64,000 nucleotides of DNA from Vibrio sp. MedPE-SWchi (GTDB taxonomy: Bacteria; Pseudomonadota; Gammaproteobacteria; Enterobacterales; Vibrionaceae), in contig MPDB01000001.1 in NCBI GenBank assembly GCA_001874155.1, forward strand, positions 649,431 through 713,430, written 5' to 3'. The translations under genes and the position numbers were made by a program. Below are positions 1-10,104 of the stretch, piece after piece; within the stretch, counting starts at the first letter, position 1, and each line of letters begins with the position of its first letter. The notes under the pieces are model-generated. The model saw only the letters and a list, made by a program, of their open reading frames with translations. It was not told the DNA's origin and made no database searches.

Positions 1-409
1 TAGAGCCAACGGTCGCTAAGAAAGGTAAGTTAGTTTCTAGTTCATCGACTTCTCTTGCAACGGCAACACGCATTGCACGCCCTGTTCCTTCCATAATAAA
101 GGCAGGAGATTCAGAATTAGATTTACGCAAGCGAGCGAACTCGGTGAAACCAGAATAGAATATCTCTTCAGTCCCTGAAATCTCGTTTTTACGCTTCTTC
201 ACGTCTTGGTAAAGAATCGACAAGTCGGTCCCTGACCAAAACTTATCTTCGAATGTCTCAGCATCTTTAGACGCTTGAGACAAAACTTTGCTGCGCTTTA
301 TGATCATTGCCCAAGAAGCGACTGACATACCCAACAAGATCAACATAACCAATTGAACTAGAATACTGGCTTCTAGTATTAGCTCTACAAAAGAAATATC
401 AGCAGTCAC
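1..409 (-). CDS. tolQ: TolQ, Tol-Pal inner-membrane proton channel subunit (partial, N-terminal part)
   Basis: TolQ works with TolR as the proton-driven motor that energises TolA and Pal during outer-membrane constriction at division. The window cuts the gene, leaving about 136 N-terminal codons. They contain the first membrane segment (about residues 10-35) and run into the ETNLPFLATVGS region that precedes the second membrane helix, typical of the TolQ/ExbB family. I chose a GTG start at 409: it has a GGAG sequence about ten bases upstream and gives the expected N-terminus (MTADISFVEL). This start overlaps the end of ybgC by 11 bases, the classic ybgC-tolQ coupling. The rest of the tol operon should lie beyond the left edge. 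Confidence 0.93.
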   Translation of the reverse strand, partial: MTADISFVELILEASILVQLVMLILLGMSVASWAMIIKRSKVLSQASKDAETFEDKFWSGTDLSILYQDVKKRKNEISGTEEIFYSGFTEFARLRKSNSESPAFIMEGTGRAMRVAVAREVDELETNLPFLATVGS

Positions 410-830
410 TTTTTGTTAACTCCAAAGCTATAGATTGAGGCATTGCTTTTGGCCTCATTTTCACATTGTCGATACATGCTACCTTAACCATCGCTTTACA
501 CAATATCTTGCCGTCGAGATTTACGATCTCTTGACAGAAGGTCAGTGAGGCTTTTTTCTGTTCATAAACAGTGGTAGCGACATTTAGTTGTTCATCAAGG
601 CGTGCGCCTTGCAAAAAATCAATATCGATGTGTCGAATCACAAATGCGATATTGTCTTCCAACAAGGTATGCTGAGACACGCCAATACTGCGGAGCAGTT
701 CCGTTCTTGCTCGTTCAAAATACTTTAGATAATTGGAATGATATACCACACCACCCGCGTCGGTATCTTCGTAATAAACCGTCACTGGCCAATGGAAAAC
801 AAAGGCATCTCGCTGCAAAATAATACCCAT
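399..830 (-). CDS. ybgC: YbgC, acyl-CoA thioesterase of the tol-pal cluster
   Basis: A 143-residue hotdog-fold thioesterase. The family hydrolyses acyl-CoA or acyl-ACP thioesters at the inner membrane and is the first gene of tol-pal. The active-site segment is clear near the N-terminus (YYEDTDAGGVVYHSNYLKYFERAR), with the catalytic Asp in the EDTD motif. The frame stays open to a TTG at 863, but I prefer the ATG at 830 because it matches family length and the upstream part overlaps promoter-like sequence. No strong Shine-Dalgarno is visible at 830. The 3' end overlaps tolQ, and a terminator separates the gene from cydX upstream, so ybgC probably has its own promoter. Confidence 0.9.
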   Translation of the reverse strand: MGIILQRDAFVFHWPVTVYYEDTDAGGVVYHSNYLKYFERARTELLRSIGVSQHTLLEDNIAFVIRHIDIDFLQGARLDEQLNVATTVYEQKKASLTFCQEIVNLDGKILCKAMVKVACIDNVKMRPKAMPQSIALELTKSDC

Positions 831-913
831 TATCAATTCAATATTGAATGTACTATAACGCAACTTGTCACTATTAGTACAAGCGCTATCAACGCTTTTT
901 CTACCTCGCAGAT

Positions 914-946
914 AAAAAATTAGCGCTGTCTCAAAGAGGCAGCGCT
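914..946 (-). terminator. Rho-independent terminator of cydABX
   Basis: On the minus strand a seven-base stem (AGCGCTG with CAGCGCT) encloses a short loop and is followed by AATTTTTT. It lies 86 bases after the cydX stop and before ybgC, so it should end cyd transcription. Confidence 0.85.
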
Positions 947-1031
947 AAGTTGGATGTTATTTCATCGTTTTGACGCGAAAATTGTATCGAGTTATGTCTT
1001 TTTCAGTAAAAACACCTCTGAGTTCAATTTG

Positions 1032-1139
1032 TTATTCGCTATCTTTATCCATCATTTCTGTATGCTCTAACCAAAGAGCATTGATGATGCCAAATGCACA
1101 AGCGAGTAATACGCCTAAAATCCATGCAAAATACCACAT
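1032..1139 (-). CDS. cydX: CydX, small subunit of cytochrome bd-I oxidase
   Basis: A 35-residue single-helix protein starting MWYFAWILGVLLACAFGIIN. This is the CydX/YbgT signature, with Trp and Tyr at positions 2 and 3 and a short charged tail. CydX stabilises the hemes of the CydAB quinol oxidase in the inner membrane. It starts 12 bases after the cydB stop, with an AAGGAG ribosome-binding site at proper distance. Length fits the 37-residue E. coli protein. Confidence 0.95.
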   Translation of the reverse strand: MWYFAWILGVLLACAFGIINALWLEHTEMMDKDSE

Positions 1140-1151
1140 AACGTTTGCTCC

Positions 1152-2288
1152 TTAGTAAAGTGACGTTGAGTTGTCTTCAATATGTTTGCTATCGATACGG
1201 CCGAACATTTTGTAATAAGTCCAGGTCGTGTAACACAGAATAATTGGCACCATAACGAACGCAACGGCAGTCATTAGGTTCAGTGTTAACTCACTCGATG
1301 TTGAATCCCACATTGTTAGGCTGTGCCCTGGAATCAAATCTGACGGCATAACAAATGGGAACATCGCTAAACCAGCAGTAAAGATGATGCCGGCATTGGT
1401 TAAGCTCGAAGAAACAAACGCAAAGCCTGGCTTATTCAAACGAGAGAATAGCGATGCACACAAAGCGCCTAGAACACCAATCGCTGGTGCGGCCCACATT
1501 AATGGGTAAGTGTCGAAGTTGTTCATCCAAGCCCCCACTTCACGAATCACTTCTTTATTCGTTGGGTTAGATGGCGCCATCGTATCAATCACACCTGAGA
1601 TAACAAAACCTTCGATCGATTGAACCCAAACACCCGCAGCAACAAACAGAGCGAGAAGCACTAGGCCAGCCACTTGAGCAATACTACGTGCACGCTCACG
1701 AACTGAATCTGTTGTCTTCATTTGCAACCAAGTGGTCCCCTGAAGAATAAACATCAGTAAAGCCACAACGCCACAAAGCAAACCAAATGGGTTGAGCAGT
1801 CCAAAGAATGTTCCATGATACGTCGGCATCAAGAAGTCGTTAAATTGGAATGGCACACCTTGTAAAAGGTTACCAAAAGCAACACCAAAAATTACTGGCG
1901 GTACAAAACCACTGATTGAAAGACAGATATCCCAAGTTTTACGCCACTTAGGGTCTTCAAGCTTTGAGCGGTAATCCAGTCCAATGGGTCTTAGCCACAA
2001 TGCGGCTAGTGCAACAATCATAGCAAGATAGAAGCCAGAGAATGACGTTGCATAAACCTGTGGCCATGCAGCAAACAAGGCGCCACCAGCGGTGATCAGC
2101 CATACTTGGTTGCCGTCCCAGTGTGGTGCGATAGAGTTAATCATCACTCGGCGTTCGTTGTCTGATTTGCCAACGATAGGCACAAGCGCACATACGCCCA
2201 TGTCAAAACCATCTGTTACTGCAAATCCTACGAACAGGACACCAATTAAAACCCACCATATAAGGCGTAACGTTTCGTAATCAAACAT
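1152..2288 (-). CDS. cydB: CydB, cytochrome bd ubiquinol oxidase subunit II
   Basis: Subunit II of the high-affinity cytochrome bd oxidase, which oxidises ubiquinol and reduces oxygen to water at the inner membrane without pumping protons. At 378 residues it is near full family length (E. coli 379). It shows the conserved N-terminus with the GFDMG motif at about residues 27-31 and multiple hydrophobic segments throughout. It is the second gene of cydABX, 14 bases after cydA and 12 before cydX, so co-translation is likely. Identification is certain at family level. Confidence 0.97.
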   Translation of the reverse strand: MFDYETLRLIWWVLIGVLFVGFAVTDGFDMGVCALVPIVGKSDNERRVMINSIAPHWDGNQVWLITAGGALFAAWPQVYATSFSGFYLAMIVALAALWLRPIGLDYRSKLEDPKWRKTWDICLSISGFVPPVIFGVAFGNLLQGVPFQFNDFLMPTYHGTFFGLLNPFGLLCGVVALLMFILQGTTWLQMKTTDSVRERARSIAQVAGLVLLALFVAAGVWVQSIEGFVISGVIDTMAPSNPTNKEVIREVGAWMNNFDTYPLMWAAPAIGVLGALCASLFSRLNKPGFAFVSSSLTNAGIIFTAGLAMFPFVMPSDLIPGHSLTMWDSTSSELTLNLMTAVAFVMVPIILCYTTWTYYKMFGRIDSKHIEDNSTSLY

Positions 2289-2302
2289 ATTTAACTCCCT
2301 AC

Positions 2303-3895
2303 CTATGCTTCTACTTGGCGGCTAACTTTGTCTTCAGCAGACTGCCCATTTTTTTCAAAGTGATATCGACCTGTCTTGAGACTGCTTGGACCTAAACGTG
2401 CAAACTTAAGCATTAGGTAAACTTCCGCAACTAGGAACACGGTATACAGTGCAACGATAGCAATGAGTGATGTCCAAATTTGTCCTGCCGTCAACGCGGA
2501 CGCGGCGACATGCACGGGTAGAATTTCACCTACCGCCCAAGGCTGACGTCCGTACTCGGCGACAAACCAACCGGCTTCAATCGCAATCCATGGCAGTGGA
2601 AGGCTGAACAGAGCAGCTTTTAAGACCCAAGGCTTGTCTACAATTTTCTGACGACACGTTTGAACAAACGCAAGGCCAAAGACAAATAGCATGATAAAGC
2701 CACACGCGACCATGATTCGGAATGACCAGAACAGAGGCCATACGGTTGGGATAGAGTCATCAGCAGCAGCTTGAATCTGCTCTTCTGTCGCATCAACAAC
2801 ATTGTCTGTGTATCGCTTCAATAATAAACCGTAACCAAGATCAACCTTGATTTCATCAAACGCATTTAGGTTCTCTTCAGTACGTTCACCCGCTCGAATA
2901 CGCTCGAGTAGATCGTACGCCACCATACCGTTACGAATACGCACAATGTGCTCGTCTCGTAGATCACGCAGGCCCGTCACTTCAGTATCGGTAGAGCGAG
3001 TTGCGATGATACCCATGACGTAAGGAATTTTGATGGCGTAGTCGGTTTCCATTGTTTCTTGGTTTGGAATACCAAAGACAGTAAACGCTGCAGGTGCTGG
3101 CTCTGTATGCCATTCTGATTCAATCGCGGCAAGTTTCACCTTTTGAACGTCACCCAATTCATAACCAGATTCGTCGCCAAGAACGATAACCGAAAGAATC
3201 GACGCCATACCAAATGAAGCAGCAATAGCAAACGAACGACGAGCAAACGCTAAATCGCGACCTTTTAATAGGTAGTACGAACTGATAGCAAGAACGAACA
3301 TAGAACCGGCTACGTAACCAGACGCCACCGTGTGTACGAATTTAACTTGCGCGACAGGGTTTAGTACGACTTCCGCAAAGCTAACCATCTCCATACGCAT
3401 GGTTTCGTAATTAAACTCTGCGCCAATTGGGTTTTGCATCCAGCCGTTAGCGACCAAGATCCACAGTGCAGATAGGTTAGAACCTATTGCCATTAACCAG
3501 GTTACCGCTAAGTGTTGGCGTTTTGAAAGTCTGTCCCAGCCAAATAAAAACAGGCCAAAAAGAGTAGATTCAAGGAAGAAGGCGACAAGTGCTTCAATCG
3601 CGAGGGGGGCACCAAATATATCGCCTACATAGTGAGAATAGTAGGACCAGTTAGTACCGAATTGGAACTCCATTGTAAGGCCAGTTGCAACGCCTAACGC
3701 AAAGTTAATAGCGAATAACTTACCCCAAAACTTTGTCATGTCCTTATAGATCTGTTTATCGGTCATTACATACAGGGACTCCATGATGGCAAGTAGAAAT
3801 GCCAATCCTAAAGTCAACGGTACGAACAAGAAGTGATACATCGCGGTCACTGCAAACTGCAAACGCGACAGATCGACTACGTCGATATCGAACAT
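2303..3895 (-). CDS. cydA: CydA, cytochrome bd ubiquinol oxidase subunit I
   Basis: The heme-carrying subunit of cytochrome bd oxidase (530 residues, E. coli 522). Visible landmarks are His21 in [14 protein letters not shown] (equivalent to the E. coli heme ligand His19), the [11 protein letters not shown] segment with the second heme histidine near residue 190, and the quinol-binding Q-loop region with KLAAIESEW near residues 255-265. The C-terminus is hydrophobic and then charged. It heads the operon cydA-cydB-cydX and is preceded by a 345-base regulatory region with a good ArcA-type site, so induction at low oxygen is likely. Start ATG at 3895 follows an AAGGAG-like sequence. Confidence 0.98.
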   Translation of the reverse strand: MFDIDVVDLSRLQFAVTAMYHFLFVPLTLGLAFLLAIMESLYVMTDKQIYKDMTKFWGKLFAINFALGVATGLTMEFQFGTNWSYYSHYVGDIFGAPLAIEALVAFFLESTLFGLFLFGWDRLSKRQHLAVTWLMAIGSNLSALWILVANGWMQNPIGAEFNYETMRMEMVSFAEVVLNPVAQVKFVHTVASGYVAGSMFVLAISSYYLLKGRDLAFARRSFAIAASFGMASILSVIVLGDESGYELGDVQKVKLAAIESEWHTEPAPAAFTVFGIPNQETMETDYAIKIPYVMGIIATRSTDTEVTGLRDLRDEHIVRIRNGMVAYDLLERIRAGERTEENLNAFDEIKVDLGYGLLLKRYTDNVVDATEEQIQAAADDSIPTVWPLFWSFRIMVACGFIMLFVFGLAFVQTCRQKIVDKPWVLKAALFSLPLPWIAIEAGWFVAEYGRQPWAVGEILPVHVAASALTAGQIWTSLIAIVALYTVFLVAEVYLMLKFARLGPSSLKTGRYHFEKNGQSAEDKVSRQVEA

Positions 3896-3998
3896 TGATT
3901 ACTCCTTTGTGCCGGCTGAAGGCACTTTCTCTGTGCGATAATACCCTTATAACGCACTGAAAGGCCGCCTTAGGGTGTTACGCAAAGTTTATTTTATT

Positions 3999-4013
3999 GT
4001 TAATTCCGTGTTA
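3999..4013 (+). promoter_or_regulatory. Candidate ArcA-P binding site upstream of cydA
   Basis: The sequence GTTAATTCCGTGTTA matches 12 of 15 positions of the ArcA consensus GTTAATTAAATGTTA, including both GTTA direct-repeat cores with correct spacing. It lies about 105 bases upstream of the cydA start. ArcA activates cydAB in E. coli; the same control here is inference. Confidence 0.6.
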
Positions 4014-4195
4014 CACCGTAACGGCGTAGAGCCACTTGAGTTTACTCCTGAAAGTTTAATTATTCAAAATAATTTGAGCTGTTAAAGGTCAAATATTTAG
4101 ATAAAAATCGTTAACGATTGTAAAACAAAGAAAATTTAGTTTGTATGACTAAAAAATAGTTGAGCGAATTACATACAACGCAGCAAGTAAAGGTA

Positions 4196-4224
4196 TAAAA
4201 AAAGCCAAGTTAGACTTGGCTTTC
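4196..4224 (-). terminator. Rho-independent terminator after ruvB
   Basis: Minus-strand hairpin with AAAGCCAAG pairing with CTTGGCTTT around a short loop, followed by a T-run. It lies 17 bases past the ruvB stop. Confidence 0.88.
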
Positions 4225-4240
4225 CTATTAAACATCTGAT

Positions 4241-5254
4241 TTACCTTTGTTCTTTCTCGATTCCAAAGTGGAGATAGGCTCGGTCAGTGGCTATTCGGCC
4301 TCTTGGAGTACGCTGTAGGTAACCCTGCTGAATCAGGTAAGGCTCTAAGACATCTTCTATTGTGTCTTTTTCCTCACCAATGGCCGCTGCCATATTATCA
4401 AGCCCTACTGGGCCACCACCAAATTTTTCCATTATTGCCAGCAATAGCTTTCTATCCATGTAGTCGAAGCCCTGAGCGTCAACATCCAGCATATTCAGCG
4501 CTTTATCAGCGATGACTTCGCTGATATGGCCTGTGCCTTTAACTTCCGCATAGTCTCGAACTCGGCGCAGTAGACGGTTGGCAATACGAGGTGTGCCTCG
4601 TGCCCTACGTGCGATTTCCATCGCCCCTTCCGGCTCCATAGACAAGTTTAGGCAATCTGCACTCCGCTGAACAATATTTTTCAGATCAGCAATCTTGTAA
4701 TACTCAAGGCGCTGGGTAATACCAAAACGATCACGTAGAGGAGAAGTAAGAGACCCCGCTCGAGTGGTCGCTCCAATCAAAGTAAAGGGAGGTAAATCTA
4801 TTTTTATAGAACGCGCTGCTGGCCCCTCACCAATCATAATATCCAATTGATAATCTTCCATTGCTGGATACAGCACCTCTTCCACCATTGGACTCAAGCG
4901 ATGAATTTCATCAATGAATAGCACATCGTTCTCTTCCAAGTTCGTCAGAAGCGCAGCTAAGTCACCCGCTTTTTCTAATACAGGCCCTGAGGTGGTGCGA
5001 ATGTTCACTTCCATTTCATTGGCAACGATATTCGCTAGCGTTGTTTTACCTAACCCTGGAGGCCCAAAGATCAACAGGTGATCCAGTGGTTCATTTCTTA
5101 ACTGAGCCGCCTTAATGAAGATTTCCATTTGGTCTTTTACATGGTCTTGTCCCGTGTAATCTGCCAACTTTTTTGGCCGTATTGCTCTATCAATAACCTC
5201 TTCTTCTTTATAAACAGGGCTATCTGGGGCAATGAGTCGATCGGCTTCAATCAT
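4241..5254 (-). CDS. ruvB: RuvB, Holliday-junction branch-migration ATPase
   Basis: A hexameric AAA+ motor that, loaded by RuvA, drives branch migration of Holliday junctions in recombinational repair. The 337-residue protein carries Walker [10 protein letters not shown] (about residues 64-72), Walker B FIDEIHRL (about 114-121), the sensor segment [18 protein letters not shown], and a C-terminal winged helix with the conserved GGGPVGL stretch. Length matches the family. It begins 21 bases after ruvA and is followed by a clear terminator, so ruvA-ruvB form the end of a transcription unit. Confidence 0.98.
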   Translation of the reverse strand: MIEADRLIAPDSPVYKEEEVIDRAIRPKKLADYTGQDHVKDQMEIFIKAAQLRNEPLDHLLIFGPPGLGKTTLANIVANEMEVNIRTTSGPVLEKAGDLAALLTNLEENDVLFIDEIHRLSPMVEEVLYPAMEDYQLDIMIGEGPAARSIKIDLPPFTLIGATTRAGSLTSPLRDRFGITQRLEYYKIADLKNIVQRSADCLNLSMEPEGAMEIARRARGTPRIANRLLRRVRDYAEVKGTGHISEVIADKALNMLDVDAQGFDYMDRKLLLAIMEKFGGGPVGLDNMAAAIGEEKDTIEDVLEPYLIQQGYLQRTPRGRIATDRAYLHFGIEKEQR

Positions 5255-5275
5255 AGCTATAACGTCCTATTTACT

Positions 5276-5893
5276 TTAAACCATCGACTTAAGAGCATCA
5301 CGTATCAGTTGCTCGCTTGTCATGTCATCACGTGCAATTTGTGAAACTACTTTCGACGCTTGTACTGGTTTGTACCCCAACGCCAGCAGTGCACTGACGG
5401 CTTCATCTTTCGCGTTCTTAGGGTTATGAGCCGATACCGTGTCTGATGGCGCTGCATCGGTAGCTGGAGTAAACAAGTCGCCTTCTCCCCAACCTTTCAA
5501 TCGGTCCTTCATTTCAACGACCAATCGCTCAGCCGTTTTCTTGCCAACACCTGGTAGCTTAACCAGTGTCGAGATATCTTCTCGCTCTACACTGGCGACA
5601 AATTGGCTAGCCGACATACCAGACAAGATACCAAGACCAAGCTTAGGCCCTACTCCATTTGCCTTGATCACTTCTCTAAATAAGGCACGTTCTTTCACGG
5701 TATTGAAGCCGTATAAAAGCTGTGCGTCTTCTCGCACAACAAAATGAGTATAGATGATCGCTTCTTCACCCAACTCTGGTAATTCGTAAAAGCAACTCAT
5801 CGGCATTTGGACTTCATAGCCAATGCCGTTGACTTCAATTAATAATTCAGGGGGCTGTTTTTCTATCAATGTGCCGCGAAGACGTCCAATCAC
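5276..5893 (-). CDS. ruvA: RuvA, Holliday-junction binding subunit
   Basis: RuvA binds four-way junctions as a tetramer and recruits RuvB. I place the start at the GTG at 5893, giving the canonical [13 protein letters not shown]-terminus and 205 residues (E. coli 203). The frame continues 24 codons upstream, but those are unlike RuvA. An AAGAGA sequence precedes the GTG. Visible parts are the N-terminal OB domain, two helix-hairpin-helix motifs (around [12 protein letters not shown] and [12 protein letters not shown]) and a C-terminal RuvB-binding domain ending in DALKSMV. The upstream neighbour is a chemoreceptor gene rather than ruvC, which is unusual. Confidence 0.96.
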   Translation of the reverse strand: MIGRLRGTLIEKQPPELLIEVNGIGYEVQMPMSCFYELPELGEEAIIYTHFVVREDAQLLYGFNTVKERALFREVIKANGVGPKLGLGILSGMSASQFVASVEREDISTLVKLPGVGKKTAERLVVEMKDRLKGWGEGDLFTPATDAAPSDTVSAHNPKNAKDEAVSALLALGYKPVQASKVVSQIARDDMTSEQLIRDALKSMV

Positions 5894-5972
5894 GTGAGTT
5901 CTCTTTCGAAGATTATTTGCGACAGAATAATAAAGAACTGGATAGACATCCAGTTCTTTATGCAATGGTGAA

Positions 5973-7424
5973 TTAAATTTTGGACACGACCATATCCAGT
6001 TGATGCGTGAGATCGCGAACGGAATCCACTTGAGTGTTTAACGCATTGCCATTTTCAGCCACGACCTCAGATATCGCTTTGGTATTCACCACACTTTGGG
6101 CAACATCACTGCTCGCTTCATCGAGTTCCTTTAATGACTCAGTTTGATTGGCCATAATATCAGCCAGTCCATTAACATCCGTCGAGATGCTAGTTACCTG
6201 ACCAATAATCGCGTTCATGCGGTCAGCACTTTCCGTCACCACTTCTTGCCCATGTTTGACTTCCTGCTCACTTCGGTCGAGTAATGTGCGAATTTCAATC
6301 GCTGAATGACTGCTCTTCGCCGATAACTCACGAACCTGCTCGGCCACAACCGCAAAACCCCTGCCTTGTTCACCAGCTCGCGCTGCTTCTATGGCGGCAT
6401 TTAATGCCAGTAGGTTCGTTTGCTCAGCGACGGAAGTAATGAGATCCGCCACTTTCATGATCTCTTCTTGGCTGCTAAGTATTTTACTCATTGCCGACGT
6501 TGACGCCGACAACATCTCAGAGCTTTTTTCTGCCTGCTGATGCACTTGGTGACTGCGTTGGTGTAATTCATCGACAAACTTTCTTGATTCTTCAACCCCA
6601 ACGGCCATTTGATGTACCTGTTGGCTCATTTCCTCGGCGGCGCTGGCTTGCGACTCGCAGTTGAGGTTTAGGTCGCTGACTTGCCCATCAAGCTGTTTAG
6701 ATTGAGATTCCAGTTGCTCAGAAACATTCTTAAGCTCTGTCGAATTCGTGGTCGCTCTTTGCAATACATCAGCAAGGCGGTGTGAGCCCGCTTGAGCATC
6801 CGCGGCTATTTCTTCGCTTTGTTGTTTTGCCAGTTCAGCTTTCTCTATCGCATTATCACGCTGCTTTGCTGTAAATGATTGAGCAATGCAAATGACAACC
6901 AAGGGAAGAACCGTCCCTGACCACACTTCCACACGTTGTGCAGAATCACTGAGTTCTAAAACAGGAAAAGTCACACCAGAAAGGTGCTGGTAAGTCATAA
7001 AGGAGGCGATGGCAATGACAAAGAGGCTCCACGCCAATGCCATAACTCGAGTTCCAGAGAGGAAAAAAGCAACGATAAGAAGGGGAATCCAGAAGGCTTG
7101 AGTCGACTCTACAACCCCACCACTCTGATAAATAATGTTAAGGGCATGCAGTGCCATGCCAACGAAGCCGATATTTAAGGCGACAAACGGATTCTTTAAC
7201 CAACGAAGCGTTGCAGCAGACACCATCTCTAGCAGAATAAGAGCGGCGGAAGTCATTACAAGTGCATCATGACCGTTCTTGTTCCATTTGATAAGGCTAT
7301 ACAATCCCACAAGAAAAGCGATGAAGGTAAACAGAGACAATATATCCGCTTGTCTTTGCTCTTTTCGACTCCATTGGTGATTGACTGGCATACAAGCCAT
7401 TCGCCATAGCGTGGCAGGGTTCAT
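5973..7424 (-). CDS. Methyl-accepting chemotaxis protein with a multi-helix membrane sensor and no periplasmic domain
   Basis: A 483-residue chemoreceptor-type signal transducer. The C-terminal half is a standard MCP signalling domain with the hairpin-tip motif [20 protein letters not shown], expected to bind CheW and CheA. The N-terminal 200 residues hold about six hydrophobic segments with only short loops and no recognisable PAS, Cache or four-helix sensor and no HAMP. The stimulus may therefore be sensed within the membrane, possibly redox or energy state (inference). Start ATG at 7424 is preceded by AGGATG; a GTG 15 codons upstream is less likely. The gene sits between ruvA and ruvC on the same strand. 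Its ligand cannot be told from sequence. Confidence 0.88.
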   Translation of the reverse strand: MNPATLWRMACMPVNHQWSRKEQRQADILSLFTFIAFLVGLYSLIKWNKNGHDALVMTSAALILLEMVSAATLRWLKNPFVALNIGFVGMALHALNIIYQSGGVVESTQAFWIPLLIVAFFLSGTRVMALAWSLFVIAIASFMTYQHLSGVTFPVLELSDSAQRVEVWSGTVLPLVVICIAQSFTAKQRDNAIEKAELAKQQSEEIAADAQAGSHRLADVLQRATTNSTELKNVSEQLESQSKQLDGQVSDLNLNCESQASAAEEMSQQVHQMAVGVEESRKFVDELHQRSHQVHQQAEKSSEMLSASTSAMSKILSSQEEIMKVADLITSVAEQTNLLALNAAIEAARAGEQGRGFAVVAEQVRELSAKSSHSAIEIRTLLDRSEQEVKHGQEVVTESADRMNAIIGQVTSISTDVNGLADIMANQTESLKELDEASSDVAQSVVNTKAISEVVAENGNALNTQVDSVRDLTHQLDMVVSKI

Positions 7425-7552
7425 AAAAATGCATCCTATAAATAAGCTTCTAGTTAGACCTCCGACCACTATATTTATTTAACATTTTCACAACAAATAA
7501 AAGCATTAGAACTGCTTAACATGTCTCATTTTTAGTAACGCTGTACGCTAAA

Positions 7553-8074
7553 TTAGCGATAGCGCCCTTTCCTTGCGCCGCTCGCTTTCCCTGCGAGTGC
7601 TGCTAATGTCTTGTTTGTATTGGCATGGCAAATCGCTACACCGAGCGCATCGGCTGCATCGGCTTGTGGTTTTGCGGGTAACTTAAGCATATGTTGAACC
7701 ATATGTTGAACTTGCGCTTTATCTGCACCACCTGTACCAACGACTGCCTGCTTAATAGAACGAGCTGAATACTCAAAGACAGGTAAGTCACAGTTCACCG
7801 CGGCAACAATGGCACTTCCCCTTGCCTGCCCCAATTTAAGGGCTGAATCTGGATTTTTAGCCATGAAGACTTGTTCAATGGCAAACACCTCAGGTTGAAA
7901 CTGAGTGATGATTTCAGAAACACCGGCGTAGATCTGTTTTAGCCGACCAGGTAGCTCTTTCTCAGACATTCGAATACAGCCACTGCCCAAATAGTGCAGG
8001 TGACGTCCCTGCTGAGAGATTACGCCATAGCCTGTGATTCGTGAACCTGGGTCTATGCCTAAAATTATTGTCAT
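7553..8074 (-). CDS. ruvC: RuvC, Holliday-junction resolvase
   Basis: Endonuclease that cuts Holliday junctions symmetrically. The 173-residue length equals the E. coli protein. The RNase H-like fold is shown by GIDPGSR with the first catalytic Asp at residue 7, the AIEQVF segment with the catalytic Glu near residue 67, and the C-terminal [13 protein letters not shown] with two catalytic Asp residues. Upstream is aspS, 254 bases away with a terminator between. Downstream is the chemoreceptor gene, so ruvC is separated from ruvAB here. Confidence 0.97.
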   Translation of the reverse strand: MTIILGIDPGSRITGYGVISQQGRHLHYLGSGCIRMSEKELPGRLKQIYAGVSEIITQFQPEVFAIEQVFMAKNPDSALKLGQARGSAIVAAVNCDLPVFEYSARSIKQAVVGTGGADKAQVQHMVQHMLKLPAKPQADAADALGVAICHANTNKTLAALAGKASGARKGRYR

Positions 8075-8206
8075 TAACTACTACCTAACCAAGTGGTTCC
8101 ACTTTTCATTTTATCGCAAGTCGCATGATACCCAAGCTTTTATCTCACGATACTTTTATGCTCGTAATGTCTTCTGCACGGTATACGAAGCACGTACCTC
8201 AAATAC

Positions 8207-8232
8207 AAAAAATGCCCACTAATGGGCATTTT
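8207..8232 (-). terminator. Rho-independent terminator after aspS
   Basis: Inverted repeat AATGCCCA/TGGGCATT with a short loop. On the minus strand it is followed by TTTTTTG. It lies about 97 bases past the aspS stop. Confidence 0.82.
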
Positions 8233-8328
8233 ATTACTATCTATGTGTCGCTTATAAATCGAACGACACACTAATTCACGGTTTGACACTCACAACCTCA
8301 ACAACTGATCATGCCAATTGCCTATCGA

Positions 8329-10104
8329 TTATTCCGCGTCTTTCTGAGCTGCAGTCACGGCAATGGCAAGCTCTTCCAACGAAGCAGGGTTCGCAACACT
8401 TGGTGCATTAGTCAGTAGACACGCTGCTGCTGTTGTTTTAGGGAATGCGATAACATCACGGATGTTTTCAGTGCCACATAGCAGCATTGCCAAGCGATCA
8501 AGACCGAATGCTAAACCTGCGTGAGGTGGCGTGCCGTACTTAAGAGCATCAAGTAGGAAGCCAAACTTCTCTTGCTGCTCTTTCTCTTCGATACCTAGAA
8601 TACCAAATACAGCCGTTTGCATTTCAGCGTTGTGGATACGTACAGAACCACCACCCACTTCATAACCGTTGATAACCATATCGTACGCGTCAGAGTTTAC
8701 GGCAGCAGGGTTTGCTTTTAGCTCGTCTGCGTTAACACCCAGAGGTGACGTGAATGGGTGGTGCATCGCGTGCAGATTACCCTCACCATCTTCTTCAAAC
8801 ATTGGGAAGTCGACAACCCAAAGTGGAGCCCAAGCGGACGTATCTGTCAGCTCAAGATCAGTACCCAGCTTGATACGCAGTGCGCCCATTGCTTCAGCAA
8901 CGATATTCGCTTTGTCAGCACCAAATAGGATAATGTCGCCACTTTCCGCTTCAGTACGCTCAAGAAGACCATTCACTACGTCTTCATTAAGGAACTTAGC
9001 CACTGGAGATTGAACGCCTTCAAAACCCGCCGCGCGGTCATTTACTTTCATCCAAGCAAGACCTTTCGCACCGTAAATACCTACGTACTTACCGTATTCA
9101 TCAATTTGCTTACGTGACAATGAAGCGCCACCCGGTACACGAATAACCGCAACACGGCCTTTTTCATCGTTCGCTGGGCCAGAGAACACTTTGAAGTCAA
9201 CGTCTTTCACAAGGTCTGCAACATCGACAAGCTCAAGAGGGTTACGTAGGTCTGGCTTATCAGAACCAAAGCGACGAATCGCCTCGGAGAAAGGCATCAC
9301 AGGGAACTGACCTAGCTCAACATCCAACAGCTCTTTCCACATATCGTGTACTAGCTTCTCGGTGACATCACGCACTTCTTGAGAAGACATGAATGATGTT
9401 TCGATATCGATTTGAGTAAATTCAGGCTGACGGTCAGCACGCAAATCTTCATCACGGAAACATTTTACGATTTGGTAGTAGCGATCAAAGCCAGACATCA
9501 TTAGAAGCTGCTTAAAAAGCTGTGGAGACTGAGGAAGCGCGTAGAAGCTGCCCTTGTGAACACGGCTTGGTACTAAGTAATCACGAGCACCTTCAGGTGT
9601 CGCTTTCGTCAGTACTGGCGTTTCGATATCTAGGAACAGGTTTTCATCTAGGAATCGACGAACAAAGCTAGAAGCGCGGGCACGTAACTTAATACGATCG
9701 CTCATTTCTGGACGACGAAGATCAATGTAACGGTACTTCAGGCGCTGTTCTTCAGAGTTAGTTTGGTTGAAGTCTAACGGCAATGCATCAGAGCGGTTGA
9801 TGATCTCAAGGCCTTTCGCCAATAATTCAACTTCACCCGTCGCCATGTCTTTGTTGACTTGGCTTTCAGGGCGAACGCGTACTTCACCAGTGAATTTGAT
9901 ACAGAATTCATTACGCAGTTGACTTGCAACTTCGAATACATCGGCCATATCCGGATCGACAACAACCTGAACAATTCCTTCGCGATCACGCATATCGATG
10001 AAAATAAGACCGCCTAAATCACGGCGACGGTTAACCCAGCCGCAAAGTTCTACAGTTTGTCCTGCAAGGGACTTGTTCAGTTGACCACAGTAATGGGTAC
10101 GCAT
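8329..10104 (-). CDS. aspS: Aspartyl-tRNA synthetase
   Basis: Class II synthetase that charges tRNA-Asp. At 591 residues it matches the bacterial type. Features seen are the N-terminal OB anticodon-binding domain (about residues 1-105, with [26 protein letters not shown]), class II motif 2 around [22 protein letters not shown] (about 215-235), the bacterial GAD insertion domain in the middle, and motif 3 in [13 protein letters not shown] near residue 537. It is monocistronic by position, with a long leader upstream and a terminator downstream. Start ATG at 10104 gives the expected MRTHYCG N-terminus. Confidence 0.98.
   Translation of the reverse strand: MRTHYCGQLNKSLAGQTVELCGWVNRRRDLGGLIFIDMRDREGIVQVVVDPDMADVFEVASQLRNEFCIKFTGEVRVRPESQVNKDMATGEVELLAKGLEIINRSDALPLDFNQTNSEEQRLKYRYIDLRRPEMSDRIKLRARASSFVRRFLDENLFLDIETPVLTKATPEGARDYLVPSRVHKGSFYALPQSPQLFKQLLMMSGFDRYYQIVKCFRDEDLRADRQPEFTQIDIETSFMSSQEVRDVTEKLVHDMWKELLDVELGQFPVMPFSEAIRRFGSDKPDLRNPLELVDVADLVKDVDFKVFSGPANDEKGRVAVIRVPGGASLSRKQIDEYGKYVGIYGAKGLAWMKVNDRAAGFEGVQSPVAKFLNEDVVNGLLERTEAESGDIILFGADKANIVAEAMGALRIKLGTDLELTDTSAWAPLWVVDFPMFEEDGEGNLHAMHHPFTSPLGVNADELKANPAAVNSDAYDMVINGYEVGGGSVRIHNAEMQTAVFGILGIEEKEQQEKFGFLLDALKYGTPPHAGLAFGLDRLAMLLCGTENIRDVIAFPKTTAAACLLTNAPSVANPASLEELAIAVTAAQKDAE

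Larger units (their letters stand above)
3896..4240. other. Intergenic region: cydA upstream control region and ruvB terminator
   Basis: This 345-base gap holds the presumed cydA promoter region, an ArcA-like site at 3999-4013 and the ruvB terminator near 4196-4224. The middle part (about 4030-4190) is AT-rich with several GTTAA-type words. I see no open reading frame or RNA gene that I can support. Confidence 0.6.

Noticed and set aside
864..1031. Possible ybgE remnant after cydX
   Set aside because: All frames have early stops and no hydrophobic YbgE-like sequence; only the cyd terminator is supported.
5439..5747. Plus-strand open frame of 102 codons inside ruvA
   Set aside because: Antisense shadow of a certain gene with no family resemblance.
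5894..5965. Upstream extension of ruvA by 24 codons
   Set aside because: The GTG at 5893 gives the canonical RuvA N-terminus; the extra codons are unlike the family.
8669..9013. Plus-strand open frame of 114 codons inside aspS
   Set aside because: It is antisense to a certain gene, has low-complexity Ser-rich composition and no ribosome site; a shadow frame.
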